A stretch of 64,000 nt of DNA, from the NCBI GenBank assembly GCA_905116865.2, contig CAJHNH020006224.1:291001-355000 (forward strand), written 5' to 3'. Positions 19,825 to 31,650 of the stretch are shown piece after piece. Both the position numbers and the translations under genes were made by a program. Source of the stretch: Candidula unifasciata (taxonomy: Eukaryota > Mollusca > Gastropoda > Stylommatophora > Geomitridae). Positions within the stretch are counted from its first letter, which is position 1; every line of letters starts with the position of its first letter. A model generated the notes under the pieces. The model had not been told where the DNA came from, searched no databases, and was given only the letters and a program-made list of their open reading frames with translations.

Positions 19825-20584
19825 CTGGGAAAAAACAGGTCATCCATTTACTCTGGTTATCTGAATAATCTCAATTTCAGCTTCATAGCAAACGCGTCTA
19901 CGTCTGGTTGTCCCGCTCCTGTGCCAACGAAAAGCACACAGAACGTTCGTCACTGTCCCTTGTGGAAAAATTGACAGACTGCAGTCTCATCATATCCACT
20001 AGCATACACGCGCATTAAAAGCACAATGCAGCCATCAAAGGCTCCAACACAAGCAACACGACCTGAGAAATGCAGTTCATCATCGACGAAAGCAGCAGTT
20101 GCAAACAGTTAAGCAGTTGCACACGCCATCAATTTCAGTCACATGAGGCATTACCAATTCTGTGGCAACAGGCCAGGCGCCATTTTTTAAATCTATAGTG
20201 CACAGCACAATGCTGGTCACAACTCTGTCCCTCCCGTTGAGCTACTGTGTTCAGTTGAGTTAAGGACCATTTCATAGTACTTGTGACATTCCTGTACACA
20301 CTACATCTGAATCTTCAGCAGGCACTGCAAAGTTTCAATACCAGTAATGCTATCTGCAGTCTTATTATAAAGTTGTCTAGTCTGCCTGTTGGGTGTCACC
20401 TAAATCTTCTGGTCCCTCCCCTCTGTATCATTTTCTCTAAACTAAAATGATCTATTGTCTCTTTTGCACTATTTATGTGTTGCTCTTTTGTGTGGTTTAT
20501 GTGTTTCCGAAAGAGCCAGGACCATTTACTCTGTGTACCTACTACGGATAATTAATGGAGCTATAGAATGTGTACTTTGCGCGT

Positions 20585-20740
20585 GTTTTGTTGGTGTTGT
20601 CATCATCGACTGGTAACTCCAGCGGAAAGTCCTGGCTGCTCGTCCAGTTAGACTTCAGATTTTTATCAGGACTTTGGTTTTGCATTTACATCCATTTTAC
20701 TGGCGAATTTATGTGCAGTATGCTGTTCCTTGCCGCTCAG
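20585..20740 (+). mobile_element. SINE A fragment
   Basis: GGTAACTCCAGCGGAAAGTC, TTTTGCATTTACATCC and a CCTTGCCGCTCAGAACAG end, where repeat E begins. Confidence 0.7.
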
Positions 20741-20754
20741 AACAGCCACGCACA

Positions 20755-21285
20755 GACTGTGTGGCTCTTAGTGGAAGTCAGGGGGCAGAACATAGGCATT
20801 CCTCGTCATCCAAGGAGGCTTTCATCAATGCAGAGCTGACACGTGACACTCTGGTCCTGTACTCACTCGAGTAATCGTCACTTCCTGCCCATGACTTAAG
20901 TAATCGTCACGTCCTGCATATGACTTAAGTAATCGGCACGTCCTGCACATCACTTAAGTAATCGTCACGTCCTGCACATCACTTAAGTAATCGTCACGTC
21001 CTGCACATCACTTAAGTAATCGTCACTTCCTTCCCATGACTTAAGTAATCGTCACTTCCTGCCCATGACTTAAGTAATCGTCACGTCCTGCACATCACTT
21101 AAGTAATCGTCACTTCCTTCCCATGACTTAATTAATCGGCACGTCCTGCCCATGACTTAAGTAATCGTCACGTCCTGCATATGACTTAAGTAATCGGCAC
21201 GTCCTGCAAATGACTCAAGTAATCGTCACGTCCTGCACATGACTGCTTAACTTCACATCCGTATGTCGAGCTTCCAACGACCACT
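20755..21285 (-). repeat. Repeat E copy carrying an internal minisatellite
   Basis: 20755-20870 and 21240-21285 align, in reverse, to neighbouring parts of the 16.7-17.0 kb copy of repeat E. Between them one 29-bp segment has been amplified (see 20871-21240). Confidence 0.8.
20871..21240. repeat. 29-bp minisatellite, about 13 units
   Basis: Unit TAATCGTCACGTCCTGCACA plus TCACTTAAG, with units differing at a few fixed positions (CGTC/CTTC, CACATC/CCCATG). The single-copy ancestor is readable in the other repeat E copies as GAATCGTCACGTCCTGCCCA. Confidence 0.95.
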
Positions 21286-21489
21286 ACTAACATTATACAC
21301 AAAAAGGGTCCTCATATGGGATGCCATTTTTTGTTATTTTTAAGCCATATTCCGGCTGTTGTATAACTTAACGGTTGAAGGGGTTTTCTGGGATCTGTCT
21401 CTGGGTGATCCTCATCTGAATGGTGGCACGTTGTGTTAATGGGTGATTGTCGCTCGGTGTGATGTCCTGATGGGGTTGAAAGTCAGTCA

Positions 21490-21650
21490 GTCACTATCAC
21501 CACTACTACTACCACCACCACCACTATTTCTACCGCTACCACCACAGTCACAACAACTACTACTACTACCACCACCACCATCACTACTACTTACTACCAC
21601 CACCACTACTACTACTACACCACCACCATCACTACTGCTACTACTACTGA
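21490..21650. repeat. (ACC/ACT)n trinucleotide microsatellite
   Basis: Imperfect ACT and ACC triplets. The poly-serine/threonine frames it yields are artefacts. Confidence 0.9.
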
Positions 21651-21819
21651 AGATGAAGAAAACCACAAGATTAATAGGATACACACTTAGAAAACTGATT
21701 ATAATTCAAAATGTCCTTGAACTGGAACCCGCCTGGTCAAAGAAACAAAGGGAAAGCAAAGACAAATTAGGAAGAATATAATTAGTTTGGGAAGAGCATA
21801 GAATGGGCTGCATTAAGGA

Positions 21820-21925
21820 AAAAGCGGGGGGGGGGGGGAGAACTGAGTGACTGGACACTGTGGTTGTGGGTCTACACATGTGTGTGTGTGTGTGGGGGTG
21901 GGGGAAAGGGGGGGGGGGGGGGTAA
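21820..21925. repeat. Poly-G tracts and short (TG)n
   Basis: Two G runs of 11-13 bases flank a TG run. Such tracts are common sites of assembly error. Confidence 0.85.
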
Positions 21926-22117
21926 GAAGTATAATATATCTATTATGTCACGAGGTGACCAACAGGGTTGGTGAAATATATGATCAAAGAAGACTTGTTC
22001 AAGACTGGCAATCTTAATCCATAGAAAACTTTAGATGGAAAACGTAGTCATGTCTAATAAATGTTTAGAATGAGGGGGCTGAGGGTCTTTACTTCACTGG
22101 AAAGTCTAAATCCCAAG

Positions 22118-22400
22118 TTTTCTTCTTCTTCTTCTTCGCGTTCACCAGATGTAAACTCTGGCGGAAAGTTCTGGTTTTTAGTCCACTTCTATACTGCAGT
22201 CCTGTTCTACAACTTGAGTGTGCATCCGTTTGACATAAGTGACTAATTTGTATGCAGACTATTGGTTTCGTGCCTCTCAGGCAGATGCACTCCGACTTTA
22301 AAGGAAGCTCCCAATTAGTCGACTCTTAGGACATGCTTTTTGGGTAGGCAGTGGGTCTATTCTTGTTTTCCCTATAACAGGGCCCCGGAACCCACACGGG
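22118..22400 (+). mobile_element. SINE A, near full length
   Basis: A TTC run, then GTTCACCAGATGTAAACTCT through GGTAGGCAGTGGGTCTATTC and GGGCCCCGGAACCCACACGG. This is a good reference copy for the family. Confidence 0.85.
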
Positions 22401-22910
22401 GAAAAATCTAGTTTAGACAATAAGAATAAATGGCTGGTACTGGAGGTGCCAGTTTAACTCATAAACTGAACATGTGAGATGAAACATGACACAATGCAAA
22501 CAAATTCGCGTGCAAAACATAGTTGCAAAAACATACAGCAACGTATCTGCATAGTTCAGCAGACCAAGCTCTACTCAAAGATCGAATGGCGTGGAGAGAC
22601 ATTGTACGCCGGGGAGACAAGGCCAACTGACATTTCAGTATGTGTGGTGTATTATTCGTTTCGCCATTTTAGTAATTGGTACAAAATTAAATCACAAATA
22701 GGCAAACAAAGGGAAATTTGCAAAAAGTACTAGTCATTTAAATAAAATATTGTATTATATTTATTACACATTTTATAAATTTGGAAATATACAATAAGAG
22801 AAATTTAAACACTTTCAATATATATATATGTTAATAATCCGAAACGACGGCTGGCGGCACGACGACCTCTTCTTTCACAGAAGTTAAATATAGATATCAT
22901 TGTCGCCTCG

Positions 22911-22941
22911 TCGGTCTTTTTCCTCCACCTCGCTTGGCAAG
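22911..22941 (+). promoter_or_regulatory. RPS11 core promoter with TOP/TCT-type start
   Basis: GGTCTTTTTCCTCCACCTCG lies 26 bases before the ATG. A C followed by pyrimidines is the initiator and 5-prime TOP signal of animal ribosomal-protein genes, placing the likely start of transcription at 22916. Confidence 0.55.
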
Positions 22942-25900
22942 ATGGCAACCGCTGATCACCAGGTAACAGATTTGTTATGATTTAAAGAAAACAATGCGAC
23001 CATTTTCATCTTATCATAATAAAAACACTCGTTCAGAATTTCTATATGTTTTTATTATAACCGTATACAAATTATATTGTTTGTTTTGTGTAACAAGGCA
23101 AAGGAAAATTCAGTAAACCAGTTTTCGATAGCGACCATGCTGCCATACGTTTTGAGTAAATCATCGTTAACATTTTCAGCACGGGAAGTTTTTCAGATGT
23201 CTAGCCCCTCCCGCTAACTCAGTGACATTTGCGTGCTTTTATTTCTTCTATTTACCAGTGAAACATAGGCCCCCTAAGTCATTGAATCAACTCACCTAAG
23301 CTTTTTTTTTTTTGTTTTTAAACAATTTTTTTTTAACTCTCCGCCAAGGTAGACCCCACTTCTCTTCCCGTTTCCCCTTTCTAAGTTGGTGTAGCTAGCA
23401 ACCTATAAATTTAATGTATCAATTTTTGTTGAATCTAAACTGCCCTTAAAAAAGTGTTGAAGTTAGGAATTTTGGAGAGACTGGTATTTGAGAGAGAGCA
23501 GATTATATTTTTTAAGCTATTTAGGTTATCATATTTGCTATTTTAATTGCTATCTTCTGGATAACGGTCCCAAATAATAGAGGCTAACATATACCCTAAC
23601 AGGGCCTCAGTCACATGTCAATTGCATACTTTCTACGACTTGCAATTGCATACTTTCTACCTCCGGCTACTGCCACCACAGTCGAGAGTATCCCCCATGC
23701 TGCTTATGCGGCGTGGTTCGGGGCTCAACTAGATGGCTGGGACTCACGAGCAGTAGCTGCCTTCATTTTATTTGCTCGTGAGTCCTAGCTAGCCATTTAG
23801 TTTGGCGTCATTTTACGTGGCAGTGGAAACTCAGCCGTGTCTGATGTCCCTGGAAGTTCGGCGGTGGCAGTATAGTCCCTGGAAGTGCGCACTTGACACG
23901 TAACTGAGGCCCTGTTAGGGTATATTTTCTGCCGCGGTAATTTGGGACCGTTTTCGGAAGATGGCCAAAAAAATACACTAAGGGAGAAAATTTAAGGCAA
24001 TAAGCGTCAGTTTTGAAGCCATGCATCATAATGTATGAGTAAACTAGTAGAGTAATACAGCCGGTGTTAATCTATCTGTTGCAGTCAGCCTTTTTTGTGC
24101 ATCAAGGTGGCTCTGAATTTAATGGCTTTATCATTTATGTATTCTATAAAATCTAAACATGCACATAGTTGACACGTTTCTTGGTTTTTTTCCCCCACAT
24201 CCCACATGAGGATCTGCTGGGACCAAAATTATGTTTAACCAATTCTGCTTCTTAATGATTTAATTCAAGAACCGACATCACAGCACTCTGTGCATTCCCT
24301 TAAGCACTCCGTACCCATCTTCAGCAGCCAGCTAAGAGTTCCGATAGTAATAGTGCCAGCAGCATTTTGATCAAACATCCGTCTTGCCTTTCCTTCGAGC
24401 CTCGAGCATCTGCTAGAACCTCTCGTCACTCCCAGCTGCATCAGTCTCACCAGACTGGTAATCCATCTGCTCCTCCAAACTGTACACGCTCTCCCACTAA
24501 CCACGTCTGGCTTATCATGTATCAGTATTTCACCAAGTTGTGCAGAGTCAGCCAGTCTGTCAGCCTGTTCATTTTCCAACACACCAGCGTATCCCGGTGA
24601 AAAAAATCCAGACAATACTCCTCACCCGTGTCCGCCGCAGCAAAGCATGCCACTCTCACAAAGCATACCTGTTCTGATCTTCCTCCGCATGCTTTCTGAA
24701 TCAGTTACAATCTTGATGTGTGTGTGTTGTGTTCTTTAGACTTTAAAGTTTGTTTTTCCTTTTCTAATAGATTGAGAGAGCTTACCAGAAGCAGCCGACT
24801 GTCTTCCTGAACAAGAAGTCCATTCTACAGGGAAAGTCAAAGAAGAATCTGAGATATGTGCGAAGTGTGGGACTTGGGTTCAAAACTCCAAGAGAGGTTT
24901 GTTCCTGTACAGTCCTGTGTAAAATTTCTACAAAAAATGTGTAAAAATAAAACTACAAGATGAATCTAATTTTATTGCTGGGAAGGACAGAGTCACAGTA
25001 GTGTAGACATTAGACACGGCTGCTAACTTACTTGGACCTACACACTTATTTTAATCACATAAATTCCAAGGTTTATCTAGCCTAAAAATGGTTAGCTAGA
25101 CATTTTATTCAAAGTGAAAGTGGTTGCCAATCACATCACCGATTGAGTGCATGTTCTGGATATAGCTAGCAGTGTGCGCAACTCTTACCTTATATTTTCG
25201 CTTTTGCTTTGATCAGACACATATCTTAAATAATCTTTAAGAAATGATAGACCAGGGACATAGGATGGCATTTTTTCCTGACTATTTTAATTTAAATATT
25301 GAATGGTAAATATATGGGAGTGAGGGTAAACAGTCCTGAGCAGGACGTGATGATTCCTTGGCTGAGCCCAGCACCAGAGCACTATATAATATTGGCTTTG
25401 CATTTGTGGAAGTCTTCTTAGATGTCCTTGAATGCCCCTGCCTTCTTTGAGGGCTGAAACAACTGAGTCTGCAGTGTCCCATGAAACTAACCAGGAAGGC
25501 TAATCCCGGTCAGAGAATGCATGCAGAAGTCAGCAATGTTGGTTGAAAGTTGCAAAGATAACAGCTATGCTGTGACCGGGCAAAACTCAATTATATTTTT
25601 GATTAAATGCAGCAGATTAAAATTTAAATATTCAAGAGAATCAAGGTTTTTGAATTTATCTTGCTTTAGCTTACATCTTTCATGGCCGAGATTAAAATTT
25701 AAATATTCAAGAGAATCAAGGTTTTTGAATTTATCTTGCTTTAGCTTACATCTTTCATGGCCGGTGTAATGCTGATCACATTACCCATCCAGTGACGATT
25801 GGTCTGTAAAAATATGGGACGCTCTTGCCATATACACGATGCGCCTAAGGCGTGAAAAGGGATCTTTACTTTTACTTAGCTTACATCTGCATGTGTTCAC

Positions 25901-28322
25901 TGAAACAAATACTAGAATAATTTATGTGTGTTGCATTCATAGAATAATGATAATTGTAACTTTTAGTGAATTATTTGTGTCTTGTCTATCCGGCCAACAC
26001 TTAGGACAGGCAAGAGGAGTGCACACTGCTGGTGCTATCTAAATTAGAACTGTTGACTGTTTTTAGGAGTGCTCTAGTGTCAGTTCTTAACTTAGTTCAT
26101 TGTCTTCTTTTCTGTAATTGAAACTTTTTAACATCAGAGAGCTTTAAATTTGTTAGGCTAAAACAGTCATAGATTTAATCAATTGTAAATGTCTATTTCA
26201 GGCCATTGATGGAACTTACATCGACAAGAAATGCCCATTCACAGGTGTGTTACCTATTGTCGTATTATTACAGTCATGTTTGAAGGGGCGGGGGAGTATG
26301 AAAGTTATATCTTTGTGTGGTTGGTTATGGATACTGTTGTCTTATGCTTCACTACCAAACAACTCACAAAATGTTTATGTGCTATCGCTACACATGGTTT
26401 TTATTTCCTGAACATCTTTTGTCCAATTTTCAGTGGGTCTATTCTCGTTTACCCTAATTTGACCCCCGGAACCCACACATGTACAAACCAGTTAATGCTT
26501 TAACCCATCCTTTTCCTTTATTGTAGTAGTTTTTTTTTGTCTGGGCTGTGTGGTCAAGCCACTTGCCTAATACTGGTCATTGTTTTTTTTTACAGACTGC
26601 CCTACTGGTAATAAATGCATTTTTAACAGGGATCAATGATGAGTGGAGCACCATGATGCTTTTGGCAGGCAGCTAGCCATTCTGCAAAAGGCGGACTTAT
26701 GGTTTAAAAAAAGGGTGCAATGAGTTCTGTCTCCCCAACCGTAAATGAACTTATAAAGTGGTTGATAAAAACATATACCTAAATGTATGGTAACATAAAA
26801 GTTAGTTTTTCAATCTAAAAATTCCATTTTGTTTTTATATTATACAGTTTTGTAATATGTTGCCCTACTTTTTTAATAGGAAATGTGAGCATTCGTGGAC
26901 GTATTCTGTCTGGGAGAGTGCTGAAAATGAAGATGACAAGAACAATTGTTATTCGCCGGGAGTACCTTCATTATGTGAGGAAATACTGCAGATTTGAGAA
27001 AAGGCACAAGAATCTCAGTGTTCATCTCTCACCTTGCTTCAGGTAATTATAACTAGAGACAAAAATTCAACTATCAAAGTTGTGTATATTTTCTCTTTCT
27101 CTCTACTTCAGCCATTTGTCTATTGACCCTGGATGATGCCAGTGATCGTTCATGATTATCAGAATATGAATTTAATTGTTGCTTCTCTCTTCATTCTGCA
27201 CTGTTTTGGCCCCTTTGATAGGCCCCAGAAATTGCCTAAAGACTTTAAAATGCTTCTTGTCTCTTTGTTTTCACCAGGTTTTATAGCCATAGAAGACTAG
27301 TCTAATCAGTATTTCTATACAGTGATCTTGGTAACATGGTAATATATTGATTTTGAAATGTTACTTGTATTGCTTGGAAGTCATGTGTTCATTGTAGTCT
27401 AAAATGTTTTGTTCAACACAAATAAGTGAAATGCCGGTTAAATTAGGTTGTTAGTCTTTTTTAGTATGCAGTTTCAAAGAAGAAAATTACATTTAAAATA
27501 GAAAAAAGCATGTTTGGCATTTTTAACTAGGTAGTGACAAGATTGCAACAAAAGTTATTGAAATTATTTGCCAGGAGGGTAGGAGTTTCATAACATTCAG
27601 TGGTAATAAGGAAGATATGCGCTCAGTTTGCAGGAAAGGTCATACTAGACTTATGCTACATGCTAAATAGAAGCACATTCTTTGATAGCTTGAGAACTAA
27701 ATGGGTTCATAAACTTACATTTGCGTAACATTTGAATCTGCTAATGTATTAAATCCCACTGACCTTTATTTGGCATCTGACTTGGATACCATTAATTTAT
27801 ATTCATGTGCTGGTAATTAACCTGCATTGCTTATCCTCTTGATTTGTATTTTATGTTTACTTGTACTTTTGAGAAACAAATTATCTGTGGTTAACAACTT
27901 GGATGATAAGCTAGGCAGCTGTTTGTTTCTGTGCACATAAACAGCTTCATAGACAAAATGGTTAATAGACTGGTCAAGCAAAGGATTTTTTCCCCTAGGA
28001 AAATGTTGCTGGTACTTACTATGTGTCTATTGAAGGTGTCCTGCTTGAAAAAAGGTAGAGGCTGTGCATTTAACATCCTATTACACTGCCTACCTTAGCA
28101 TACATCAGGGGGAGAAAGCCCTTGGTTACATTACAGACTTTAATACTATATTACACTGCATTTCAACTAACTAAATGGTATTATTTCTATTCTAATAGAG
28201 ATGTTGAGATTGGGGATGTGGTCACAGTAGGAGAATGCAGACCTCTGTCTAAGACTGTCAAGTACAATGTGCTGAAAGTTACCAAGGCTTCAGGCTCCAA
28301 GAAAGGCTTCAGCAAAGTTTAA
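22942..28322 (+). CDS. RPS11: Small-subunit ribosomal protein S11 (uS17), five exons
   Basis: This is a component of the 40S ribosomal subunit that binds 18S rRNA; it is the eukaryotic member of the uS17 family. Exons: 22942-22962 (MATADHQ), 24771-24896, 26202-26244, 26880-27042, 28199-28322. All introns are GT..AG and the phases join exactly, giving 158 aa, the same length as human RPS11. Readable landmarks: [107 protein letters not shown] and the terminal KKGFSKV. The uS17 S1-like beta-barrel region (exons 3-5) is complete. Intron 1 carries a 390-bp MITE and a LINE fragment, and intron 4 another LINE fragment. No snoRNA could be supported in the introns. Confidence 0.98.
23563..23952. mobile_element. 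390-bp MITE in RPS11 intron 1
   Basis: Terminal inverted repeat AACGGTCCCAAAT, and a perfect 21-bp inner inverted repeat at 23591-23611 and 23903-23923. A further central inverted pair (GGGACTCACGAGCA against TGCTCGTGAGTCC) allows a multi-stem foldback. No clear target duplication and no coding capacity. Confidence 0.75.
24265..24600 (-). mobile_element. LINE fragment: RNase H end plus tail
   Basis: The frame reads [20 protein letters not shown], the C-terminal RNase H motif (G-x-x-x-N-E-x-A-D-x-L-A, where D is a catalytic position). It continues through [35 protein letters not shown] and a TECCDVGS end. It lies in RPS11 intron 1 on the opposite strand. Confidence 0.85.
25315..25614 (+). repeat. 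Repeat E copy
   Basis: Matches 16.8-16.95 kb (GCAGGACGTGATGATTCCTT, GAGCCCAGCACCAGAGCA, CTTTGAGGGCTGA) and continues into AACCAGGAAGGCTAA, which is shared with 31530-31650. Only one copy of the unit amplified at 20.9 kb is present. Confidence 0.75.
25615..25764. repeat. 75-bp perfect tandem duplication
   Basis: The segment from GATTAAAATTTAAATATTCA to TTTCATGGCCG occurs twice in succession at 25615 and 25690. Confidence 0.9.
25765..25880 (+). mobile_element. SINE B tail
   Basis: AATGCTGATCACATTACCCA, CGATTGGTCTGTAAAAATA, CGATGCGCCTAAGGCGTGAA and GGGATCTTTACTTTTACTT. Confidence 0.75.
27095..27360 (-). mobile_element. LINE ORF2 fragment in RPS11 intron 4
   Basis: Related to the 12820-13560 fragment: the minus strand reads [12 protein letters not shown] then [10 protein letters not shown], against IFGPIKDANSGEWRDRSNN there. 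Degenerate. Confidence 0.6.
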
Positions 28323-28343
28323 CTGTATTTGTAATATCAGCAG

Positions 28344-28349
28344 AATAAA
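28344..28349 (+). promoter_or_regulatory. AATAAA polyadenylation signal of RPS11
   Basis: Canonical hexamer 21 bases after the RPS11 stop, giving the very short 3-prime UTR usual for ribosomal-protein genes. Confidence 0.8.
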
Positions 28350-28359
28350 CTAATGAAAC

Positions 28360-29430
28360 ATTATTGGTTGTCTGTCTTTGTTGTACTGTATTCAGTTGTG
28401 ACTTATGGCTGGGCACAAATAAGAATAATGCTACAGTGGAGGTTAGGAACACACCGTCGGCATAAAAAAAATCAAATCTCTAAAAAGAGTTGGAAATTGA
28501 CATCAACGCACTCAGGTTCCAACACTAATGGTACCGATCACTGTCTGGGTAAATGTCTGTTGAATTGCCTTTCCTCTGAGTGTAATGAGCTCTTGTCTTG
28601 CTTGTACACCCTCTTAGACTGTTGAGTTAGAGCGTTAGTTTCATTCTGTATGCCATGATTTCATTTAGTCTATGCCACATGGCATTGGGCATGTATTGCC
28701 ACACCCTTGTACTATATTACTTTGAATCATTTCTGACAGATGATCTTCAGTCTCCTGATGACTCCTGCATTTTCTTGGTCGGTCTCTCAAAATTTTCCAC
28801 CATCACAATACTCTGCTTTTTCTTTTTGACGTGATGTAGTCTCCTTTTGATGTGGGCGGGTCCAACTTTTAATGGTTAAAATTAGGGTGTAACCTGCCTG
28901 CAGTTTGTTACAATCATTGCTGTCAGTCCAGTTCAGTCGCCATTCACTACCGATTAGGATTTCTGTTCTCATATTATCCCATTTATCAAAGATTTGTACC
29001 AGATTCAAGTTTTTTTTTAGCCCTTTCACCCCGCACAGGCGGACCCTGAGGCCATACAGATTATTTATAAAGTACACAAGAGACATTGTATTGACTAGCA
29101 CTCATGGAAAGTTAGAAGGGCACACTAGACATTAAAGTCAAAAGTTATAGTTGCCGTGCTGCCATAGATATATAGTGGTACAATAACTAAATCTTAGATT
29201 TTTATGTTGTCTAGTGTGGCCTTCTATCTACTTCTTTCTGTGAGTACTGATCGATACATTGTCCGTCTGTTTACTATATATATAATAAAATGATGTAAAG
29301 ATTAATGAACTTGTACATAGTTGACTGGTAGTGATAAAGTGTTCATCAAGATGCAACTGTTAGAATCAGGACTCCTTGGATAGTGATGGAGATGGCATGT
29401 GTCGGGATATCCTGAGTACAGTGGTGTAAA
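28360..29430. other. Intergenic, no feature recognised
   Basis: No splice-supported exon. ORFs of 60-100 codons on both strands lack any family resemblance. Confidence 0.4.
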
Positions 29431-29620
29431 TTCTTTAGTTAGTCTTCCCCCTTGAGCCTAGGATGGTGCAGAGGTCATCTCTGGCAGTTTGTTGCCAGCG
29501 GTTCTAGGTCTTGGAGGTTCATTAGGCCAATGGTTGAGCCTTTCCTGATGATGGTTCTTTGTACAGTCTCTCTTGGTCTTTCCCGTTTTGTTTCCATTCT
29601 ATTGTAACTTCTTCTTCGCA
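29430..29620 (-). mobile_element. LINE ORF2 extreme C-terminus
   Basis: The minus strand gives ETKREGPRETVQRTIIRKGS, then LQDLEPLATNCQR and LHHPRLKG. This matches the arginine-rich segment, helix and short PxLKG-like end of LINE ORF2 proteins. One stop. Confidence 0.55.
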
Positions 29621-29744
29621 GTTTTAACAACTGTTTTTCTTACGGACTGCCATCCAGGATTTAATAAGTTGCAGGGGTGGTTAAAGCTACTGTAGCACAG
29701 GGTATATAATCATACACTATCATCCTTTAAAATGGGTTCATCTG

Positions 29745-29890
29745 CCTGAGAGGTAAGGAACCAAGAGGATACAAATTAACCAGATCTATGAAACAGATGT
29801 GCAAGCAACAACACTTTGATTCTGAAACAAGACTGTAGGCTAATGAACATCAAGACTTTCCACCAGATTTTACAGCCAGTAAATGTAGAA
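29745..29890 (-). mobile_element. SINE A fragment
   Basis: CCTGAGAGGTAAGGAACCAA, CCAGATCTATGAAACAGATG and CTTTCCACCAGATTTTACAG in SINE A order on the minus strand. Confidence 0.7.
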
Positions 29891-29899
29891 TTTATACAC

Positions 29900-31130
29900 T
29901 ATCAGTGGTACAAGTATGCTCAAATTTATGGTCATTTAGAGTATCAAGATCAGTATTTTCACTAAAGAACTGCATTATAAAATTTCCAGATTTGTGTATT
30001 TAATATCGCACACTCTTGACAAAATATACCACAAATTGAAAAGTCATGTCTAGATTAAAAGTCTTCACCCTGACAGTTTTCAAATAGAACTTAACTAAAT
30101 AATCAAAGGCCAAATCAGTGACAACATAAGCACACATTTATTTATTGCACGTTTATTCTTAAATATTGTGACCAAAAGAGCAGCATCACAAACATTTAAA
30201 AAAGCATCTACCTCCTCAAATATTTTAATTTTCAACTAGATTTTGTCACAAATAGCTCTGGCTCTTCCATTTACATACATCAATTTCAACCAATCAATGA
30301 ACAAGTAAATGTTAAGCCTCATAGATATAACATACAGCAAAACATGCAGTACACAGAAAATCTACACATATACCAATTATTCACTTTGCAAAGTTATAAA
30401 AGCGTGCTGAGGGGGGAAATAAGACTGCAGCCATCAAAACATTGCATCTCCTGCAGTCCAGTTCACCTTTCCCAGCCCATCTATGCACTGGCAGACTTTT
30501 CATTTATACTTTCTCAGAAATGGGGTGTTACTTTGTCTTGCTTCCAATTACATCAGTGCTGATGTAGCGTGTTCTATACTACACGATGACACATCTTTTA
30601 AACATCTAGAACTGGTCCCAACTCAAACCTGCCTTTCCACAGCCTTAGCCTAGGTCACATGAGAGAAGACTTTCGAAAGAAAGCTTACTACGTGACACCC
30701 CTCTTATCTAGATCAGACTGAGGAAGTGGAGGTGGGTCGGGAAACGGGAACAGGCCCTCTGAGACAAACATTTCAAAAATGGACCAGATACATATCTAGT
30801 TTCTCTTGCCTATTTATCCTTACCATAATAATTCTATGCCAAGCAATTATCAAAGCATTGCATGTCCTACACAATTAGAGCATTTGCTTGCAATTTAGTG
30901 CAGGGTGTTCCAGCATCTCAGCCAGTCATGCTTTGTACAGTAAAACCTCAACACAAATTCCAAGGACTTTAAATTGAGTCTGTGTTACATCAATTCTTTT
31001 ACTAACCAGAAACCAATACAGTAATAATGACACATCTCTGCCTGGATCAACAGTTTTGTTCATGTTAAGCAAGTTTGATGAGGTTTTACTGTATAATAAA
31101 GGGACACATTTACTCTCATTTAACCTTTAT
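29900..31130. other. Intergenic, no feature recognised
   Basis: AT-rich, with no repeats of the named families and no supported exon. Confidence 0.35.
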
Positions 31131-31144
31131 AGAGTTAACATGTT

Positions 31145-31275
31145 CTTTGAGTTCACTGACAGAAAGTTCTGGTTATTTGACACTTCTGGTGATGCTATTT
31201 CAGGAATTCAGTTTTTCGTGCACATCCCTTTTTACAAATCTGGTTTATCTAGTATACAGACTCTTGGTTGGTTTC
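31145..31275 (+). mobile_element. SINE A fragment, diverged
   Basis: GAAAGTTCTGGTTATTTGAC, CGTGCACATCCCTTTTTACA and ATACAGACTCTTGGTTGG. Confidence 0.6.
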
Positions 31276-31284
31276 ATGGATTTC

Positions 31285-31650
31285 AGCCACATGTGTGAAG
31301 AGAGGTTAAGGCTTTTGGATATGCATAAGGAGACACTCCATATCTCACCTCAGGTGAGCGCAAGAAAAAATACGTGTAAAGTGAAAGTAAATATCTATTT
31401 TCTTCAGAAAACAACCTTTTTTTTTTTACACAGCTTGCTCCTACGAAAAACAGCCTGTGCAGCTTGTTGTCCATTTTGTGCTTGTAAAGTTTTTGTTCGT
31501 CGTAATAAAGCTGATAGTATAATTTAAGTAACCAGGAAGGCTAACCGGTCAACAAACGCCAGCAGAAGTCGGAGATGTTGGCCTAAAAGTGCAAATATCG
31601 CAGCCATGCTGTAAACAGACACAACACAATTACATCTTTGGATGAACACA
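31285..31650. repeat. Repeat E fragments flanking unrelated sequence
   Basis: 31285-31350 matches 15.92-15.98 kb (GCATAAGGAGACACTCC against GTATAAGGAGATATTCC). 31530-31650 matches the 25.48 kb end (AACCAGGAAGGCTAACCGGT). Confidence 0.55.

Noticed and set aside
26625..26710. C/D-box snoRNA in RPS11 intron 3, from AATGATGAG
   Set aside because: No CTGA D box at suitable distance and no closing stem. RPS11 hosts snoRNAs in vertebrates, but none can be supported here.
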